From NCBI RefSeq assembly GCF_016808335.1, contig NC_053142.1:52013992-52077991 (forward strand): a stretch of 64,000 bases of DNA, read 5' to 3'. The notes beneath the pieces were generated by a model. That model was not told where the DNA came from. It did no database searches and saw only the letters and a list, made by a program, of their open reading frames with translations. The stretch comes from Panicum virgatum (Eukaryota > Streptophyta > Magnoliopsida > Poales > Poaceae). Position numbers and translations under genes: made by a program. Positions 21,981 through 33,405 of this stretch are shown one piece after another (positions within the stretch are counted from its first letter, which is position 1; each line of letters opens with the position of its first letter).

Positions 21981-23455
21981 TTCTAGCGCTTGTACGGATC
22001 GTGACCCGCGGAGAGAAATGTTGGTGGCAGGATGCAGACGGCGGGTTGCTGGGGTCGCGCACGTGCTGCTTGCTAGAGATGAGGAGCCATCCGTGCCTCT
22101 AGTTTCGGGCGGATGCAGGGCAATGGACGACGCGAGTAGCCGGCCTCTAGAGGCAGCGCCACGTTCTCGACAGGCCAGCAAAAACGTACCATGCAAGCAA
22201 CGTTTGTAGCTGAACAAACATACTACAAATTAAATCAGGGGTTATGGTAACATCTCTTTCAAACGGGGGGCCATGGTAACATAATAAGCAAATATTGTTT
22301 TCTTCAAACAAAGACACATGCACTCATCGTACGCGCGCTCACTTATTCCTACAAAGCCGTGCACGTACACTCTATCGACGTTTCAAAAGACCGAGGTGCT
22401 ATTTGAATCCAGATGCTAATAGGTGAAAGTGCTAAATTTTAGCAATAACTTATAGGATGGACTAAACTTTAGCCAAGATTAAAAAACTTTAGTATATGTA
22501 GGAGTGCTAATATGTACGTACTATAGTTTAGCACTTAACTTTAAATCATCCAGCTTCTTAGGATGAAGATGCCTTTCAATCGTTATTTGATTAAATCTAA
22601 AAAGGTAAGGAGACCGACCCGTATCAAATATACATGATTCGAAAGTCAAAATAAAAAAGAATATGTTTAACCGAGAAATGCTCCATTTTCTTTAAAAAAA
22701 GGAATAAAACTGAGCTCTGCTTTATTCGCAAGCCAAGATGGTTGTACAGGTTAATCAAAGACAAAGCAGAAAAGGGACGGGCGGAGAGAAAGTGTCGTCG
22801 CAGTCGCATTTGTGACCAGAAACTTTGATCAAGACAGACAGCATCCGTCGGTATTCGTTCGAGAAGGGGCATTCTGCCCGCCCAATTTTTTTTTATTCTC
22901 TTTGAAAGGCTGTCCGTCCATTTTCTTTGGCAACAAGGCAGGAGCGGTCGCCATTTGTTTTATTTTAATCCGATGCCGGGCACATCATCATCTTGCATTC
23001 CGATTCCATCCCATGGGCAGGCTAGCTCCATCGAATATTCGCGCACGATTGCTTTTGTTTGCACACGTTTAGCCCAAGTCGCTGTCTGAGGTGTTGGGGA
23101 GCGATCGGGGCCGGTAACGACCGCACCTAGTTGCCTGACACGTCCGCCCGCCCAAACACAGAGGCAGAGGCAGAGGCAGGCACAGAGAGATTCCATGACC
23201 CGATGCCGATGCAATGCCTCTCTCGCCGCCATCGCAGGCAATGCGGGCCACGCAGCAGCGTTCCGGAATCTACCGCGGGACGACGACGACAACAACAAGA
23301 ATGAGATGATGATCAAGATCAAGAATTGATGAATCGCACAAACCAAACCGCGACAAAATCTTCTTCTTGTTTATTCCTTGTCAATGCAAAGCGGCAATGG
23401 CAGCAGCTACTAAAATATATGGCCGCACTACTCGAGGACACGGGCACCAGCACAT
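21981..23455. other. LINE flank, then intergenic with a MITE remnant
   Basis: 21981-22200 probably continues the minus-strand LINE. 22392-22560 contains 'gctaaattttag' and 'ctaaactttag' words in both orientations, a decayed MITE. 22560-23455 shows no gene; the last part is presumably the 3' UTR of the minus-strand CoA ligase gene. Confidence 0.4.
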
Positions 23456-25150
23456 TCAGGCGGCGGCGGCCTTGGGCGGCTGCACGACGAAGTGCTGCGC
23501 GACGATGCGGCGCTGGATCTTGCCGGTGGCCGTCTTGGGGAGGTCGCCGGCGATGAACACCTTCTTGGGCACCTTGAAGGACGCCAGGTTCCTGCGGCAG
23601 TGCGCCAGCACGTCGTCCTCCCCCAGCGGCGACCCCTCGCGGGGGATGACCGCGCAGTTGATCTCCTCGCCGTACTTGTCGTCGGGCACGCCGAAGGACA
23701 CCGCCTGCGCGACGGCGGGGTGGCCCAGCAGCACGGCGTCCACCTCGATGGGCGAGATCTTCTCGCCGCCGCGGTTGATGAGCTCCTTGATGCGCCCCAC
23801 CAGGTGCAGGTACCCCTCCTCGTCCACCACGCCGATGTCGCCCGTGTGGAACCACCCGAACCGGAACGCCGCCTCGTTCGCCCCCGGGTCGCCGCCCTTG
23901 TAGCCCGCCGTCATGTTGGCGCCGCGGATGCACACCTCGCCGGGCTGCCCCGCCGCCACCCGCGCGCCCTCCTCGTCCAGGATGGCCAGCTCCTGCCCCA
24001 CGGGGCGCCCCACCGAGCCGGGCTTCCGCGGCCCGTCCTCCGGCAGCGGGTTGGACGTCATCAGGTGCGACGCCTCCGTCATGGCGTACGCCTCCAGCAC
24101 CGGCGCCCCGAACGCCGCCTCCAGCTTCTCCAGGATCGCCGGCGCCAGCGACGCGCTGCAGCTGCGGACGAAGCGGAGCGCCGGGTAGGACGCCTCGGGC
24201 TTGGAGGCGTGGCGGTCCAGGATGATCTGGTGGATGGTGGGCACGGCGGTGTACCAGGTGGCGCCCGCCGCGCGCATGTCGGCCCAGAAGGTGGACGCGG
24301 AGAAGCGGCCGGCGGCCGGGAGCGCCACGGAGGCGCCGGAGGCCAGCGAGCTGAGGAGGCCGCAGAGGAGGCCGTGCACGTGGAAGAGCGGCAGCACCAC
24401 CACGGTGGCGTCCGCCTCGGTGAGGCGGTACACGGAGCGGATGTTGCGGACGGAGGCCGCCAGGTTGGCCTGCGTGAGCGGCACCCCCTTGGGCCGGCTC
24501 GTCGTGCCGGAGGTGTGCAGGAACAGGGCAACGTCGGACGGCTCGTTCTTGTCTTGTTTGTGGGAGCCGTTGGCGTTCCCGTTGGCGGCAGCCGCACAGC
24601 CGAGGCCGGCGAGGTGGACGGGTCCGGCGGCGTCCTTGAGGGTTGCGGCGGCGTGGGCGAGGCCGAGCTTGGCGGCGGCGGCCTCCGCGGCGGGGTTGCC
24701 CTCGGCGTTGGTGATGAGGAGGCGGGACTGGGAGTCGGAGAGGTAGAACTCGAACTCGTCCTGGGTGTAGGCCGGGTTGAGCGGCGCCGCCACGGCGCGG
24801 GCGCGGATCACCGCCAGGAACATGATCACCAGCTGCTTTGTTATTTTTTTTTTCTTTGTTAGGGAATCATCACTCAATCAATCAATCAGAAAATGTTTGT
24901 TTTTTTGAATCATCATCAAAGTAAGGCAAACCTCGATGGTGTTGGGGAAGGAGAGCGCGACGACGTGTCCCTGGCGGACCCCGGCGTCGGCGGCGAGGCG
25001 CGCGGCCGCGGCGTCGACGAGCGCGTCGAGGGCGGCGTGGGTGAGTTGGATCTTGCCCGGGACGGAGACGGCGCGGCGGGCCGGGAAGGCGGCGGCCGCC
25101 TTCTTGAGCAGCGCCGTGAGGGTACCGGAGGCGGGAGCGTCCGCCGCCAT
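23456..25150 (-). CDS. AAE3: Oxalyl-CoA synthetase-type acyl-activating enzyme (AAE3), 531 residues, two exons
   Basis: Exon 1 is 25150-24932 and exon 2 is 24832-23456, with a 99-bp GT-AG intron. Exon 1 ends FPNTIE and exon 2 begins LVIMFLAVIRARA. The AMP-binding P-loop LHTSGTTSRPKGVPLT lies at residues 178-193. Further family motifs are VLPLFHVHGL, APVLEAYAMTEASH, GWFHTGDIG, GRIKELINRGGEKISP and, near the end, LPKTATGKIQRR with the catalytic lysine. The whole protein follows Arabidopsis AAE3 closely, including IRARA--APLN--YT and YGEEINCAVIPREG. AAE3 converts oxalate, ATP and CoA to oxalyl-CoA in the cytosol, the first step of oxalate breakdown. All motifs are intact. An alanine-rich insert at about 143-165 is grass-like GC expansion. 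The exact substrate is inferred from homology. Confidence 0.93.
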
Positions 25151-25273
25151 TGGATTGGAGAAGACAAGAGGAGCAGCCTATAGGGGAGAGGCACGAGAGC
25201 AGAAGCGCAGCAGAGCAGAGGTGTGGCGTGGTGCGGCGGGCGAGTTTGTTGTGCTGCTTGCTTGGCCTTGGCC

Positions 25274-25281
25274 CTTTTATC
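25274..25281 (-). promoter_or_regulatory. Candidate TATA box of the CoA ligase gene
   Basis: GATAAAAG on the minus strand, about 125 bp upstream of the ATG at 25150. Confidence 0.4.
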
Positions 25282-25289
25282 GCGGACAG

Positions 25290-25871
25290 TAGGCGAGAAA
25301 ATTTAGTCACCTCCTCATTTTAGTCACCCAAATAGAGACCTTACTTAAATGGCTCTAAGGCCGCTTTTCAGCAGCACGATTGACATGTTCGTGCTTAAGG
25401 TATGACTAAGATGGCTGTCGATGAGATCACGAGAACAAAAGAAGAGGAAATTAGACCATATCAGCCAGCCCTATTTATTTCAGTCGATTTTGAAGACTCG
25501 ATTATGAGAAACTCCAAAAGTCGGATGATTCCAAAAATTCAGAATCTATAATCAGCTAAATTATCGTTTTGGGAGTTAGTCATAAGCTGACACATATGGC
25601 CTCATGGAGTTGGATCCAGCTTCCTATCTTGACGTGTCCGTATTACCTGGTGAGTGTGCTTAAGCCTTAAGCTATGATGACTACTGTATAGTAGTAGATG
25701 GTTAGTATCATTCAATTAAAGTGGTATAAGCAGCAGAGTCACGAGAGAAGACGGCGAAGACGATTGGTGTGCTTTCTTCCCCATTTCCAGGAAACGACGA
25801 GGAAGAGCCGGCCAGCCCAAGACCCACCCGACCGACCCCAGACGAGCGAGATCCATCCATGGACTCGTGAT
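25290..25871. other. Upstream intergenic sequence
   Basis: No gene. 'tttagtcacc' and 'ttttagtcaccc' at 25299-25330 resemble a broken MITE end. The rest shows nothing I can name. Confidence 0.3.
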
Positions 25872-26118
25872 GGCGGCTTTTTTATTTTTATATTTTTTAA
25901 AAATGATTTTTATAGAAATATATTTTCGGTTTCATATTTTACAGTTCTATATCCCTCCCGCCTGGCAGGGGGCCTACCGCCCGGTAGGGGGCGGCAGGGA
26001 TCTACATGTAAAAAAATATAAATTTTTTTTGTGCGGAGGCCCTGTTGTCGCCATAAATTAACAGAGTTAATTAATGGGCCACGAGCAAGTTGGGTTTAAA
26101 GTAGGAATTAAAGAAGAC

Positions 26119-27250
26119 TTGTGAATCGGCTCCTGCGTGAGTGTTTGGGCCATGTGGGCCATGTATCTTTAGATTTAGTTCAGTTTGGGTTAGAGATAGA
26201 GTCCGATTTGGACACGTTGGTTTAGATTGTTTTCCAAGTCTCCAGACTATAAATATGTACCCTTTGATATTCGTAAAGGAAAAAAAGTCATCACGTCTCG
26301 CAACAACAATTCTCGGCGCACCGCCACCCCTAATCCTAGGGTTTCATCTAAGTAAGCGCCATGCTGCCCTGATCACTTCTTGTGATCAGGGCAGCATTAT
26401 TCTTACTTTTACCTTGGTATTACTCGTACTGAAGCGTTTTTTATGGCGAGTAGTGCTAGTTATCCTGGTATTTGTAGCATGACATTTAGTAGATCTATCA
26501 TACTCTTGTTGTTTATCATCTACGAATATCATGTTATCTCTGCGTGATCATGTATTAATCTCATACTAATTCTCGTTGCATAGAGTTAGTCGCGTAGAGA
26601 TAACGCCCTGCTTCTTTTCTATCTAGTAGATCTAATCTGTTATGATTTGTTCTTATACGTAAGAATCGGCTTAATATCTGCTAGTTTAGGCCTTGCAAAC
26701 GGGTTGGACGATCCGGCGATGTATTAGATGTTTTGCCTTGATCTTAACAGGGATTGATCCGGGAATCGGCTTTTGCTTATTCTTAGGCCTCTATTCTGGT
26801 TAAAGTTTGGTTATCTATTATGCTCGTTTGGCCTAACTACGTGTAGGATGTTTCGATCTAGCAGTGAAGCTTTTACCGTCATGGATTAGATTAACTAGAT
26901 CTAATTGAAGTAGTTTTTGCAGTTATTTGCTTTATCTATTAATATCCAGATATGCAGATCTGATCTGACACCGGGACTCGATCGGCTCTTTAAAGCCGAT
27001 GCAAGAGTCGTCTCGGGGAGCCGACCACGGCTCGGATTAATGTTTACACGTATTTGTGCATGTAGGCAAATCGTCGAAAGCACGTTTGCACCTTCCTGAT
27101 CGGGTATAGGTCAGGTGGCACGCCCTGCATCTCCGGAAGCATCGGCGTGTGCCAGGATCTGGGCCGTTGACCGAGGGGCCGGTGCCAGCCAGCGCCCCGG
27201 CAGCCTCTCGGCTCTTCGTGTTGCCTGTCGCTACTCGCCGGTGGGCCTCC
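26119..27250 (+). mobile_element. LTR-retrotransposon-like sequence inside the inverted repeat block
   Basis: The stretch has a TATA box (CTATAAATATG at about 26248-26258), a transcribed-leader-like region with TAATCCTAGGGTTT, then a long AT-rich T-biased part ending in GC-rich sequence. This resembles the R-U5 and leader part of grass Ty3/gypsy LTRs. No PBS or gag is visible. A second TATA-like AAATATAAAAGC lies on the minus strand at about 27331-27342. The class is tentative. Confidence 0.35.
26361..26397. repeat. Perfect hairpin: 16-bp arms, 5-nt loop
   Basis: ATGCTGCCCTGATCAC at 26361-26376 and its exact reverse complement at 26382-26397 enclose TTCTT. It lies 100-140 bp downstream of a TATA box, so it would sit in the 5' leader of any transcript from there. 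Confidence 0.9.
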
Positions 27251-27628
27251 TCTCTCCCTCACTCCTCCTCTCTCCCTCTCCCCTCTCTAGATCTCGTGGA
27301 CAGGAAATGAGGGTGCGAGGGAAGGGGCTCAGCTTTTATATTTGGGGGGGAGCCTGCCGCCCCCCTGCCGGGCGGGCGGGCTGCCTGCCCCCCCACCGGG
27401 TGGCAGGGGGGCGGTAGGCTCCCGCCTGTGGCCTCCGCGCAAAAAAATTTATATTTTTCTACATGTAGGTCCCTGCCGCCCCCTGCCGGGCGGTAGGGGT
27501 ATAAAACTGTAAAATGTGAAACAAAAATATATTTCTATAAAAAACGTTTTTAAAAATATAAAAATAAAAAAGCCACCTCCCTGATGGCCCGCCCGCCGCC
27601 CATGGGCCACGGAGAAGCAAGCGTCACA

Positions 27629-28553
27629 ACGCCGCCAGGGCTCTCGACTCTTCCTCTCCTCTATAGTAAAACAGGCGGAAAAGTTGAGCGAGCTAGTTTT
27701 CAGCGCCGCCCGGCCAATTCCTCCTCCCCAGTGTCGTCTCTGGCGTCGGGTGGGGAGGAAAAGGTTCGGCGGCGGCCGATCTGTGGTCAGCTTCGGCTGA
27801 TTTGTAGATACTATCTAGTATAAGTGTTATTAGGGTAGTTAAGGTTTGGGTATCCGGTGGCCATGTCGCTGCCGGATTTGTGCCTGCTCTGCTTCGTCCC
27901 CGGCGACGGCGTAGAGCCTGTCTTTCCTGGCGGCGTGTGAGTGGTGGAGGCACTGCTGCTTTTATGGAATAAGCTTTCCTGATCCGTTCTTCACTTCGCT
28001 GGTGCGTACTCCGATGCCGGCGGCGGCGCGCGGGATGGTTCTGCTTCGGAGTCCGAGGTTGGTATGTCTCCCTCTCCGGCTGGTGGGGTGGTTGCTGGCC
28101 TTCTTTTGCTTCAAGGGCGCAGAGATGGTTGCGGGTGATGTGGTTGTTTGACGGTTGGATCCGGCTCGGCTTTCCCTCGATGGTGGCAGTCGTCGTCGAC
28201 GAGGTCGGATCCAAAGAGCTGGAGAAGTCGGGGCGGGGCCCTAGTCGATGGGCGACCGCCGATGGCCTTTTCTAATGCGACTTCGACCAAAGCCTGAGTG
28301 TGATGGAGCTTCTCCGGTTCATGGTGGTGCTCGTCTTCCTCTCTGGCGGCGATGTCCGGCGGCGACAAGTTCGAGCGCTGACGGTTCGTGAAGGATCTAG
28401 GGATCTCTTTGTAATATTTTTTTGTTCAGAGTCCTTTGTGTAGTTTGGTGGAAACAGCTATCCCTGTATCCTCTTCGTATGTTTCTGTTTTGGTACGGGT
28501 ACTTGTATGTTTTCCTTATCTAAGAAATACAGAAGGGTATTATCAAAAAAAAA
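27629..28553 (+). mobile_element. LINE-like retroposon with poly(A) tail and 16-bp TSD
   Basis: AGAAGCAAGCGTCACA occurs at 27613-27628 and again at 28554-28569, flanking the unit exactly. The right end is TATC followed by a run of A (28545-28554), as expected for target-primed reverse transcription. The body has no RT motif; its last 150 bp resemble the 3' UTR of grass L1-type LINEs. I read it as a strongly 5'-truncated LINE; a processed transcript of an unknown gene is the alternative. Confidence 0.8.
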
Positions 28554-28569
28554 AGAAGCAAGCGTCACA

Positions 28570-29078
28570 GGAGCGCAGTGGCAGGCAGGCAGCTTTTGAA
28601 GTCCTGTTCTTACAAGTGGGTCCCCGCCCTAGGTAGACCGGACCGGTACCATGTTCTGATGAAAAAGGTCCGGTCAGTTGAGAGCGGGCCAACAAGAGGC
28701 CGGCCACGTGCACAGGCACCATAGCTTGCGCGCAGCCTCTTTTGGACCTCTACTCTGCCCGCTCATTGTCATTCACCAAACCCGGTCAAATTTTTTTAGA
28801 GCGCTTTTCAAATAAAATACTGTATCTGGTTTAGAAACATATGTACGTACGCAAAAAATGGCATTTGTAATTAATTGATCTTTAAAAGTACTGTACTTAT
28901 TGTGCTTGCAGAATGTTACGAAAATTTTCCGATGAAAAATAGTGATCAGAATTAAGAGGGACTCCGAGACCTTAGAAAATATATTTTCTTTAACCAGACC
29001 TTAGTGCCGCTGAACTGGAATATATTTGGAGAGGTTAAAATTGAGTGCTAAAATTTAGTATCTATTTATATTTATATA
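28570..29078. other. Intergenic, no gene recognised
   Basis: Spacer between two retroposons, with AT-rich sequence after 28790. Nothing else is supported. Confidence 0.3.
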
Positions 29079-30230
29079 TTTTTTTTAGAGAACGCGCATG
29101 TTTCATTAAGAGGAAAACAGCAGTTTGTCGTACAAAGAAAAAAAGAAAAGAAACTAGCTGGGTAACCAAGGCAGGTACCCAAGCAGGGAGCAACAAGAGA
29201 GAGTGGCTAAGTTACAGACTCAATAGCGCGACCTAGGGGACGACCTAGAGCTGTAGCAAGGGCAGCAACTTGCTTAAAACCTGCAAGGGACCACTGAAAG
29301 GCCTCATCGGCAATGAGGTTGAGCAACTGCTGCGCCGATCTGGACTGTCTGTCAAAAACTCTCCTATTTCGTTCCAGCCATAGCAGCCAAGAGACCAGAA
29401 GTACCATGGAGTCGAAATCCCTGCGTTCCGACTTCGGGAGTTTTTTTTCCGAGACGACGCCCACCAATCGGCCAAGCTGAAAGAGTTGCTGCACGGTGTC
29501 AGGCTGTGCCAGGCAAGAGTCGAAATTTCCCTGACGAAGGGGCAGCTGACGAGGTGTGTGACGGTTTCAGAATTCTGGCAGCACAGAGCGCAGTTGTCAT
29601 CATTTTGGAGGCCGTGTCGCTTCCTCCTGGCAGCTGTACAACACCGATCATGGATTGCCAACCAACCAAAGAATTTGCATTTGCCGGGAGCCCGTGTTTT
29701 TGCCAGAATCTTTGCACCCGGGATAGAATATTGCCCGATGAAAAAAGATCTATACGCCAAGGCCGTTGAAAAGGTTTGGTCACTAGTCCACTTCCAGAGA
29801 AGACGATCAGTGACCCCAGGGCGTAGGGTAACGTCCCTGGTGAGGTCCCAGATGAGGAGGTAATCGAGCAGAACCTGGACGGTGAGTGCACCAGATATAT
29901 CACGTATCCAGCGGTCGTTTTGAAGACCATCAGCTACTGTTCTTGCCTTCTGAATACGAGGACCCACTGCATCACAAAGACAGGGTGCAATGTCTCTAAC
30001 TGATTGCCCATGAAGCCATCTATCTGTCTAGAAAAATGAACGAGAGCCATCACCCAACTCAATAGAAGTGGAAGCTTGAAACATTGAGAGCACAATGCTG
30101 TCATGTTTATCAGGGAGTTGCGACCATGGCCTGTTTTCATCAGTCCTCTTTATCCACAGCCATCTCATACGCAGGGCGTACCCAAATAATTGGAGGTTTA
30201 AGAAATCAAGGCCACCAAGCTGTTTCTCGT

Positions 30231-30428
30231 GCTGCTTTTCCCACTTGCTTTCGCGATCGTTCTCTCGTGTCTCTAGGGTTGTTTTGTGTTACGGTAGCTC
30301 CTCTATAGCTACTCAACACTTCACCTAGGACTCTAGGGTTGGGTGTGTTACTTTGGGACTAAGCCGAAGTTTCAATTTGTAAGAATTTTTAATCGGCTCC
30401 CATTCAACCCCCCTCTAGTCGCCCTTTT
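30231..30428 (+). mobile_element. Copia-type LTR fragment at the LINE deletion point
   Basis: The end of this stretch (AATCGGCTCCCATTCA, then CCCCCTCTAGTCG) matches the end of the copia LTR at 63550-63585 (GATCGGCTCCCATTCACCCT, then CCTCTGGTCG). No PBS follows; LINE endonuclease sequence begins directly. It is therefore an LTR piece and not an element with an internal domain. Confidence 0.6.
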
Positions 30429-30664
30429 GGTCCCTCATCTGACAATGACCTCATCACAATCATCGAGCTTCGTTTCCTGAAGCGACACCAAAGAGATGCG
30501 TTCTTGGCCGACCAGTTCCCTTACCACATTACGACGGGCTCATGAGTTCAACCCACGAACATTCCATATAAGAAAGTTTTCACATAACATCTGAAAAACA
30601 TTTAGAGCGACCAGGGGCAAGGGCCCAATTACAGCAGCTGATCCGTCTCGGACACCTCAAAAGA

Positions 30665-30752
30665 GGTTAGTCCCGACGGCAACAAAGCGTCCATAGCCTC
30701 ACATTGGGGGTTAGTCCCGACGGCAACAAAGCGTCCATAGCCTCACATTGGG
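30665..30752. repeat. 44-bp tandem duplication
   Basis: Two identical 44-bp units (30665-30708 and 30709-30752), each starting GGTTAGTCCCGACGG and ending CTCACATTGGG, inside the ORF1 tail of the LINE. Confidence 0.92.
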
Positions 30753-31190
30753 GGGTGGTGATGGTGGAGGAGAACGTAGCCGTAAATTGCTTGAAAGACG
30801 AAGCATCCGGCGGGAGGCTTGGAGAGGTCAACCCCAAACGCTTCATCAAGACGTTTTGCGCTTGTAATGCCGGCTTCGTTGCGCGGTGGCGGGATTTTTT
30901 TGCCAAGCGCTCGCTGCGTCTGATCACTAGGGGAAGCTGCGGCGTCCTTGCCCTGCGTCGTGGCGGAGTGGCGGCGAGGGCAGCCGGAGAGGCCGCCCTA
31001 CATACAGTTTCGGCAAAATTAGAGACGACCTTCTTGATAGGGTTGCTGGTACAAGGGGACAGCGACAAAGGTGGAGCCAAGTGGGATCCACGAAAGAGAG
31101 GGACATTCCTCCTAGAATCAGGGGAGGGAGGAGACGACCGCTCGCCATGGGCAACATCGAAGCGTACCGATTCATGAGCGACCCTATCAT

Positions 31191-31874
31191 ATTTTTTAAA
31201 AAAATTTGAATCTTAGCTAAACTTTAGTACATCGTGTTAGCACTACTTCTGTTTGAATACACTCTTGCAAGATTTTGACGTACCGGAGGCAGAGCCACTA
31301 GTAAATTCTAAATTTTTAACATATTTGGTAACTATCAGAAATATATTATAAAGTGTCACACCTCTATATTCTTGTCTAGCTCCGCTCGTGCTTGGACCCA
31401 TTAGCACTTGCATCCAACAAGGCGAGCACGCACACGCAGTGTGTGTGTTGGGGTAAAGTAGAATAGAAGGCGACGGGGCTGACGGACGCGGCGAGGGCGA
31501 GGCGTATTCGGACAGGCGGGAACCGGGGGCGACCTACCTAGCCTAGGAGGTAGGAGCTCTAGTATGTGCCTAGTCCAAGTCGCCGTGGCTAGTTGCTGCT
31601 GATGGATCGAATCGGATGGCCGCGCGTCGTCGTCCATCAGATCGTTGCCAACCAAATCAACGACGGTGCATGCAGACGCAGGCTGCTGCCGTTTGTTAAT
31701 TTGGAACGTTGCGGGGGCGGTTGGTATATACGCAAATAGCTAACAGCTAGCTGCATCGTCGCCCTATCTCTGATCAATGATCATTCATGCGTCCATCCTT
31801 CCGGTGGAAGTAGTCCAAAGAGAGCAACCAACCCCACCTGGCTAGCCTCTAGTACTAGGTCATGCATGTGCCAT
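31191..31874. other. Intergenic, no gene recognised
   Basis: 31190-31270 holds 'agctaaactttagtac', a MITE-like scrap. The rest has no recognisable feature. Confidence 0.3.
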
Positions 31875-32805
31875 TAAGGATGGCAACGGGTCGGATTCAG
31901 TTCGGATAGAGTGTCTGGACACCCAAAACCAAAACATGAACTTAAAACTCGAACCCGTCCCGAACTCTGATTCGGGTGCGAATCCATCCCCAAAATCGAA
32001 ATCCACGGGTACCCGAAACCCAACATATAACTCGAAACTGTGCTACCCGTGCCCCTCCCCGCCCGCCCGAGCCGCGCGGCCCCACGCCCGGTCTGGCTGC
32101 CGACGCGCTGCGCCCTCGCCTGCCACCGCTGCACACGCCTGCCTCCGCCGCACACGCCCGCCGCACCCACCAAACCCGCCCGCGCACAGGCCAAGCTCCC
32201 TGCGTCGCATGCTCGCCCCTCTCCCTGCCGCGGCCTCCGTGCGACCATGCGGCATGGGGCATGCGGGGCGCCGGCGGCCTCCGGCCCTCCGCCGTGCCGT
32301 GCGGTCGTGGGTGCGAGGCGGGCGGGTGAGCGTGGCAGGTGCGCAGGGGGCCTGCGCGTCCGGACGTGGCAGGTGCGCACGGCGGCTGCGGGTCGGCGAT
32401 GTGGGCCTTTGGGCACCGAGCGGCCTCTGCCAGGTGCCAGCGCCTAGTCGCTGTCCGCCGTGCTCCTCCCTCCTGCGTGCGGGACTGGCGGCCTCGTAGT
32501 GCGGGGGCGCTGGACGCGGGATTGGGGTGCGGCGGCGGGCTGTGTGGACAGGAGGCAGCAGTGAGGATGGGTGAGGATAAGATTCCAGGTTTTATAATTA
32601 GGGTTGCTAGATGAGTTTTTTATAATTAGGGTTGCTAGATGGGTTTTTATTGGGCTGAATATTTCGGGGCCCAATGGAGCTCCGCGGGTTAATTTAGGAT
32701 CTGCTCCAAACCCGTAGGATTTCGAGTACCGAACCCGCAAATCTGTGGGTCTAAACTAGGAACCAAACCCGAAACCCGCAAACCCGAAATCCGTGGGTTA
32801 ATTAA
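31875..32805. mobile_element. hAT-like remnant with GC-rich interior, right end lost
   Basis: The left end TAAGGATGGCAACGGGTC is typical of grass hAT MITE ends. Both subterminal parts are full of CGGGT / ACCCG / 'aaacccg' words, while 32041-32560 is a GC-rich block with overlapping low-complexity ORFs. No matching inverted right end or 8-bp TSD is seen, so the boundary at about 32805 is approximate. Confidence 0.45.
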
Positions 32806-33354
32806 CAAGCAAGTCACACGCACTCACGTCAGAATGGGCGGAAAACCACCTGCGCACGCGAATGCATCTTTCAAGTGTGTTGCCCCGAAAGAGAACTATG
32901 TGCATTAATTTTTTTGTTTGTATTCGCGTGCATCTTGTATTGAAAAGTGCTTTTTTGTATTGACCACGAATAATACAACGAGATCGACCTCCATTATTGT
33001 TACAGTAGCTAACTAGTTAATTAGATGAGACATGAAAGCAAGCAATGCAATATCGTCTTTGACATGCTTCATATTTATTTGGCGCTAATTGTATTTTAGT
33101 CATCAAGTTAACATGCATTAAGAAAATGAAGCCCAACGAAATCTGAATGAAAGGTCAGCTGCACGCGTGGTGGCTTCATGATAATGATATATGGTTTCTG
33201 GAATTGGATAACCGGCCTTGCTAGGATATGGCTGATGCTGTTATATATGCCTTTTGCATACGGAAATGATATGACCCTACCTTAGCGTGATGAACCACTT
33301 TAATAAAGATTCTTCTTTTTGTCTATAACGGAATTGAACCGGAAACTGATGATC

Positions 33355-33405
<51 letters not shown>

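Larger units (their letters stand above)
25872..27577. repeat. 1.7-kb block bounded by long inverted repeats of about 160-180 bp
   Basis: The left arm (25872-26050) and right arm (about 27419-27577) are reverse complements with mismatches. Shared words in order are GGYGGCTTTTTTATTTTTATA, TATAGAAATATAT, a run of CCGCCCGGYAGGGGGCGGCAG type, CTACATGT and GCGGAGGCC. Long arms suggest a Mutator-like or foldback element, but I find no clean TSD ('ctcgtgat' left and 'tccctgat' right are only similar). The interior holds LTR-like sequence listed separately. Confidence 0.6.
29079..31190 (-). mobile_element. Rearranged L1-type LINE (ORF1 end, endonuclease start, RT C-terminal zinc domain)
   Basis: Reading the minus strand from about 31190, an ORF1-like tail (RRSERLAKKSRHRATKPALQ, LMKRLGL) is followed by an ORF2 start at 30590 with LIWNVRGLNS, a stop, then LVSLQETKLDD, the start of the endonuclease domain. 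After a foreign insert (30231-30428) the text resumes with EKQLGGLDFLNLQLFGYALR and the RT-associated zinc region (CKFFGWLAIHDRCCTAARRK, CALCCQNSETVTHLVSCPF), then LLWLERNRRVF in another frame. The T-run at 29079-29086 marks the poly(A) tail. Most of the endonuclease and all RT catalytic motifs are missing, so the copy is dead. Confidence 0.82.

Noticed and set aside
23492..24862. 456-codon plus-strand open frame
   Set aside because: It is the antisense shadow of the GC-rich exon 2 of the CoA ligase gene, R/G/H-rich, with no domain.
32040..32560. GC-rich frames up to 187 codons as an exon
   Set aside because: Open in many phases on both strands from composition alone, inside a hAT-like remnant.
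33355..33405. Possible CRISPR-like array or functional repeat
   Set aside because: Simple (GATA)n microsatellite in a plant genome with no spacers.
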